Part shown: positions 60,540 to 64,000 of the stretch, in pieces
How the letters are laid out: the number at the start of each line of letters is the position of its first letter
How positions within the stretch are numbered: the first letter of the stretch is position 1
Assembly: GCF_001012825.1 (NCBI RefSeq)
Contig: NZ_LCZJ02000016.1
Location: 209,205-273,204 of the forward strand
Direction of reading: 5' to 3'
Source: Paenibacillus etheri
GTDB lineage: Bacteria > Bacillota > Bacilli > Paenibacillales > Paenibacillaceae
DNA: 64,000 nt
Translations under genes and position numbers: made by a program
The notes under the pieces: generated by a model
The model's input: the letters and a program-made list of their open reading frames with translations, nothing else
The model's database searches: none
What the model was told of the DNA's origin: nothing

Positions 60540-60613
60540 GAATACCCCACTAAATAACCTTCCTAAGTTAGGTATAATGACGGATATCGATACTGTAGAT
60601 GGGGGAGAAGGGC

Positions 60614-61522
60614 GTGAATACTAAGAAAGAAAGGCTGTTAAGTACTTTTGCATGGGTAATATTCATTGTGTATTTACTAGTACTTGTGAGGATAGTTTTG
60701 TTCAAAGATACGCAGATATATAATCTTTTTGTTATGATTGGGCATGGTCAGAGGGTCTTGAATATCATCCCATTTGCATCGACATTTGAAATGATGAGAA
60801 CTATAGGGCTTTTACATAATCTTCAGAATATTGCTGGGAATTTAGCAGTGTTTTTTCCAATGGGAATATTTATACCTTTGTTAATGAATAAGGGATTTAA
60901 ACAAACAGTCGTCATAGTGATTGGAATTAGCGTGAGTATTGAGGTAGTTCAGTACATTTTGGCTATTGGAATCAGCGATATCGACGATGTTATATTAAAT
61001 ACAGTAGGGGCCATCGTGGGTTGGTCCGTATTTCAATACATAAAGGGCAAAATAAAAAGAACGTTTATATTCAGAGTGGTTATCGTGGGGATGATGATCG
61101 TATTTGGATTCGTGGGTATCTTTGCTATTTTGGCGACAGAAACAAGGTTATTCCAGATCACTCCTAAAAAAGTAACAGTGACTAATCCTGAGTTGATAGA
61201 CGGTTTGAATTATGGGAGCATTTATGTCACTGGAAAGCTTATAGGTTTCAATGCTCCCGAACTAACGATAGAGAAGGCTATACAGAATCAAAATCAGATA
61301 AGAGAGATAATTAAAATGGAGCTGGATCAGGAGACGAGAATAATACTTGAACATGTTGAGAGTACGTACTTTTTTGACATTATTACTACTGAAAAATACA
61401 TGTATTCTTCATTAACCTATGACGAATTTCTCCCCGCAACCGAAAGCTTCAATCGAAATAATGTTACTATTTGGAGCGCAGATGGTAAGCGTGTTGGTAC
61501 GATAATAATTATTAAGCCATGA
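60614..61522 (+). CDS. VanZ-family membrane protein with extracellular C-terminal domain
   Basis: In this 302-residue protein residues ~1-185 hold five membrane segments with VanZ signatures (NIIPFASTFEMM, NIAGNLAVFFPMGIFIPLL, EVVQYILAIGISDIDDVILNTVGAIVG). The last ~110 residues are a soluble domain of unknown type, longer than in simple VanZ proteins. VanZ is linked to low-level teicoplanin resistance. An ATG at 60599 is in frame, but GGGGGAG favours the GTG at 60614. Confidence 0.82.
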   Translation: MNTKKERLLSTFAWVIFIVYLLVLVRIVLFKDTQIYNLFVMIGHGQRVLNIIPFASTFEMMRTIGLLHNLQNIAGNLAVFFPMGIFIPLLMNKGFKQTVVIVIGISVSIEVVQYILAIGISDIDDVILNTVGAIVGWSVFQYIKGKIKRTFIFRVVIVGMMIVFGFVGIFAILATETRLFQITPKKVTVTNPELIDGLNYGSIYVTGKLIGFNAPELTIEKAIQNQNQIREIIKMELDQETRIILEHVESTYFFDIITTEKYMYSSLTYDEFLPATESFNRNNVTIWSADGKRVGTIIIIKP

Positions 61523-61898
61523 TAAAATAACGTAAGAGGCACCTGGAGTAAATAAGTGATCAAAGCTGCCGATTTTTTCAAAAAAAGAATTTCAACTCTT
61601 CTTCATTTTGATTATTTAGTGAACGGGCTGTCGATAGATTCGGACTCTAGAAATTGTTGAGCTTTCTCTAATTTATCTTATGAACGTCCGGCGATAATAA
61701 CATATGCTCCTTGTTCCACAGCTTGTTTAGCAGTAGCGAGACCGATCCCTGCTCAACTATTGAGCATACATTAAATAAAGTAGAAAAAGTGTACTATTTC
61801 TAATAGGGAGTTCACTTGTGAAAAAATGTTCGTAATCCCATATAAAACCTGTATAATAGGTTGTGAAAACGTTTGAACAATAAATCAGGAGGGGTTCT
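61523..61898. other. Intergenic region with gene remnant and LacI-type operator
   Basis: It holds an SDR N-terminal remnant (61650-61752, minus strand), then a TATAAT at 61852-61857 and the palindrome TGT-N2-AAACGTTT-N2-ACA at 61862-61879. This LacI/CcpA-like operator sits over the expected start site of the esterase gene. The plus-strand promoter has only a weak -35. Confidence 0.5.
61650..61752 (-). pseudogene. N-terminal fragment of a short-chain dehydrogenase (SDR)
   Basis: The minus strand reads GIGLATAKQAVEQGAYVIIAGRS, then a stop where SDRs have Arg/Gln, and continues DKLEKAQQFLE. This is the SDR cofactor-binding region (GxGIG) without the rest of the enzyme. It has no start codon and cannot be functional. 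Confidence 0.7.
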
Positions 61899-63290
61899 AT
61901 GCATTCAAGTGGAAGATTTAAATGGAGCTTTTGGGGACTTGTTGTATTAATTTTGTTAGCGCTTTCGGGATGTAGTAGGAAAGGAAATGTAAATGAAAAT
62001 GTTGCTACATCACCAACCCCCAATCCAAAGATAAGCAATACTTCTCAGGCATCGGAGAGCCCAACCATTGAAGTTGCGGTAAAAGGTACTGTGCACATAG
62101 AAAATCTAGGTGAGCGGAGAATATTTGTTTATTTGCCTGCAGGGTATGAAACTGACAGTGGGCGATATCCTGTTGTGTATATGCACGATGGGCAGAATGT
62201 TTTCAACACAAATACCAGTTCTTTAGGCAAAGAATGGAGAGTTGAGGAGATTATTGATCAGCTCGTTGCTGATGGAACAATGGAGAAGGTTATCGTGATA
62301 GGAGTCGCCTCAAGTGATGGTTCAGAACGTGGAAAAGAGTATGTTCCATTTCCGGAGGTGTCTATTCCTACGGATGGAACGAGTGCAGACGAATTTACCC
62401 AATATTTTATCAATACAGTTATTCCCTATGTCGATGGTGCTTACCGGACCATTCCCGATCGGGATCACCGTATGATTATGGGATCGTCATTCGGTGCAAT
62501 ACAAGCGTTATGGATGGGTTATAAGCATCCTGAGGTATTTTCATCAATTGGGGTTTTATCTCCTACCACGATAGTAGGAAATGGTCTTCTATTTAGAACA
62601 TTGGTGAGCGTGTCCGGAAAACCTGTAATGAAAATCTGGATCGACATGGGTGTTGCCGAAGGTATGCCTATCGATCCACTTCTGGATATATTGCAATCGA
62701 AGGGATTTGTACTTGGGAAAGACTTATTTTTTCAGATGGATCCTCTAGGTACACATGATGAGAAGTCCTGGAACAGACGTGTACATAGTCCGTTACTCAT
62801 GTTCGCAGGGAAAGAGCCAGGACAACCGACAAAGCTTGAAATAAGTGACTATCTGAACTTATTCAGTCCAGATGCTGCCAATATTCGTCTGAATCCAGTA
62901 ATAACGATGGATAATGGTATGGATTATACAGTATTTGAAGGTGTTGAATATCAAGTGCTTAATCCTGAAGTGGGGCAGGTAGATAAGACCGGTAGGGTGA
63001 GCTTCCTAAAGCCGGAATCATTGAATGTAAATGTTATCTTTGAAGGTGTCACCGTAGAGCATCAAGTAAACTATGAGTATTATGTAAAAGTGTTGAAATA
63101 CTATCTGAAATCTATGGTAACAGAGGAGCAAGGGGATGGGATCCTAATCCACCTGAAGTCTTCCGCTGAAAAATTGAAAACAACAACGAAGTATTTCACA
63201 CAACTGCTAGAATCCGCAGAAAATATGGGTATCTATAAAATTAAGGAAGTTCAGGAGGATTCGATACTTATAGTCTTTAATAAAAAGTGA
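61899..63290 (+). CDS. Secreted alpha/beta-hydrolase lipoprotein (esterase D/IroE-like)
   Basis: This 463-residue exported protein has a signal peptide ending in LALSGC, followed by a Ser/Thr/Pro/Asn linker (about 27-60). The esterase domain (about 65-310) has YPVVYMHDGQNVF and nucleophile MGSSFGA (GXSXG). THDEKSW probably carries the catalytic His. The C-terminal ~150 residues add an Ig-like stretch and a helical end. It may hydrolyse siderophore, feruloyl or acyl esters outside the cell. AGGAGGGG precedes the ATG. Confidence 0.8.
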   Translation: MHSSGRFKWSFWGLVVLILLALSGCSRKGNVNENVATSPTPNPKISNTSQASESPTIEVAVKGTVHIENLGERRIFVYLPAGYETDSGRYPVVYMHDGQNVFNTNTSSLGKEWRVEEIIDQLVADGTMEKVIVIGVASSDGSERGKEYVPFPEVSIPTDGTSADEFTQYFINTVIPYVDGAYRTIPDRDHRMIMGSSFGAIQALWMGYKHPEVFSSIGVLSPTTIVGNGLLFRTLVSVSGKPVMKIWIDMGVAEGMPIDPLLDILQSKGFVLGKDLFFQMDPLGTHDEKSWNRRVHSPLLMFAGKEPGQPTKLEISDYLNLFSPDAANIRLNPVITMDNGMDYTVFEGVEYQVLNPEVGQVDKTGRVSFLKPESLNVNVIFEGVTVEHQVNYEYYVKVLKYYLKSMVTEEQGDGILIHLKSSAEKLKTTTKYFTQLLESAENMGIYKIKEVQEDSILIVFNKK

Positions 63291-63296
63291 AATTAT

Positions 63297-63333
63297 TAAA
63301 AAAAGCCCAAAAGATATATGGGCTTTTTTTGTT
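63297..63333 (+). terminator. Terminator after the esterase gene
   Basis: AAAAAAAGCCC pairs with GGGCTTTTTTT around an 11-base loop. Confidence 0.9.
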
Positions 63334-63335
63334 TC

Positions 63336-63585
63336 TTAGCGCAAAATAAATCCCCCATCCGGAAATAAGGTATTTCCTGTTGTATACTTATTAGTCATCA
63401 AATAAATCGTTGTATGTGTTGCTTCGTCGGCATGTCCTACCCTGCCAAGGATATTCATATTCGTATATTCATCGTAAGACTTGTCTCTAGTTTCTTGTTC
63501 TGCTCCTACCCAATTAAAGTTGGTATGAATGGTGCCTGGGGAGATGACATTTACCCGAATCGGAGCTAACTCTAGCATGTGTATC
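63336..63585 (-). pseudogene. C-terminal fragment of a short-chain dehydrogenase
   Basis: The minus strand reads LELAPIRVNVISPGTIHTNF, then LGRVGHADEATHTTIYLMTN and GNTLFPDGGFILR, the standard C-terminal third of an SDR. The catalytic Tyr-Lys and cofactor regions are missing. Upstream the frame runs straight into the tandem repeat array, so the gene was cut by the repeats or by the event that brought them. A short fused ORF exists but is probably not functional. Confidence 0.75.
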
Positions 63586-63590
63586 GGCGC

Positions 63591-64000
63591 TGGCTTATTT
63601 ACGTTACCTTCGGCACATTGTATTCGGTTTTTCGCATACAATTGGCTTATTACGTTACCGTCGGCACATTGTATTCGGTTTTTCGCATACATTTGGCTTA
63701 TTTACGTTACCTTCGGCACATTGTATTCGGTTTTTCGCATACAATTGGCTTATTACGTTACCGTCGGCACATTGTATTCGGTTTTTCACATACAATTGGC
63801 TTATTACGTTACCGTCGGCACATTGTATTCGGTTTTTCGCATACATTTGGCTCGTTTACGTTACCGTCGGCACATTGTATTCGGTTTTTCGCATACAATT
63901 GGCTCCTTTACGTTACTGCGGCACATTGTATTCGGTTTTTCACATACAATTGGCTTATTTACGTTACCGTCGGCACATTGTATTTGGTTTTTCGCATACA
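63591..64000. repeat. 51-52 bp tandem repeat array, at least 8 units
   Basis: Eight head-to-tail units of 51 or 52 bases follow one another without spacers and run off the window. Each has TTGGCTTATTTACGTTACC, CGGCACA and a hairpin TTGTATTCG-GTTTTT-CGCATACAA (9-bp arms, one mismatch). Variation is mainly TATT/TATTT, CCT/CCGT and CGC/CAC. Minus-strand translation gives YAKNRIQCA(D/E)GNV, but 51/52-base alternation breaks the frame, so it is not a protein repeat. Confidence 0.9.

Noticed and set aside
63336-63846. Minus-strand ORFs made of YAKNRIQCADGN repeats as a real repeat protein
   Set aside because: The 51/52-base unit alternation breaks the frame repeatedly, and no ribosome binding site precedes the ORFs. 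They are shadows of the DNA repeat and the SDR fragment.
63591-64000. Tandem repeats as a CRISPR array
   Set aside because: Units are contiguous with no variable spacers, differ in length by one base and have no cas genes nearby.

Overview
The window looks like a stretch of chromosome from a Paenibacillus-like Firmicute. The evidence is strong AGGAGG-type ribosome binding sites, moderate GC, a des-desK-desR cold-sensing cassette, a T-box leader, a TPP riboswitch, Fur-family boxes, an S-layer-homology protein, a YesM-type kinase remnant and many short, independently terminated transcription units. No prophage, insertion sequence, rRNA, tRNA or CRISPR array is visible. Most of the window is ordinary core and metabolic chromosome. 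Accessory or decaying patches lie at about 44.7-46.1 kb and 61.5-64 kb.

Layout. 0-6.3 kb: end of an AraC-domain protein, the desaturase/DesKR thermosensor, an aspartate-semialdehyde dehydrogenase of the archaeal/fungal class, small proteins and an RluF-like pseudouridine synthase. 6.3-11.5 kb (minus strand): thiamine salvage operon thiZXY-thiM-thiD-thiE behind a TPP riboswitch. 11.6-14 kb: cystine-type importer tcyABC. 14-18.5 kb: SLH protein, Fur (behind a Zur-like box), AIM24-family protein, methyltransferase, AraC regulator. 18.8-22.8 kb: four-gene sugar/polyol operon with two TIM-barrel isomerases and two Gfo/Idh/MocA dehydrogenases. 22.9-31.2 kb: FabV, APH-like kinase, HXXEE membrane protein, an orphan OppD-like ATPase behind a Fur box, GH43 arabinanase, FabF facing an MmyB-type regulator. 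31.3-40.7 kb: ExoIII, hydrolase, VanZ-RDD protein, M29 aminopeptidase, trpS, and two homologous 141-residue beta-rich proteins that bracket this stretch. 40.7-44.8 kb: HxlR regulator, ECF sigma/anti-sigma pair, ABC-F ATPase. 44.8-46 kb: two abutting pseudogenes. 46-53.7 kb: APH-GNAT fusion, GNAT, secreted stalk protein, a divergent PurA paralogue with a LysR regulator, and a b561-molybdopterin oxidoreductase fusion. 53.8-58.3 kb: four-gene membrane/TelA/VWA locus. 58.4-64 kb: phosphatase, serine hydrolase, VanZ protein, lipoprotein esterase, SDR remnants and a 51-52 bp tandem repeat array that runs off the window.

The most notable signals are regulatory. (1) trpS has a strong promoter and a T-box. 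Between the T-box terminator and trpS there is also a well-initiated small ORF with three consecutive Trp codons that reads through the trpS ribosome binding site. This architecture is known from the Bacillus subtilis anti-TRAP operon, here placed on the synthetase itself. (2) The APH-GNAT fusion is preceded by a 16-codon leader ORF and two mutually exclusive hairpins, one of which hides its ribosome binding site. (3) The 53.8-58.3 kb locus joins TelA, a substrate-binding/VWA hybrid and two membrane proteins, and is the best candidate for an uncharacterised multi-gene system. All functions are assigned from sequence reading alone; no database search was run.
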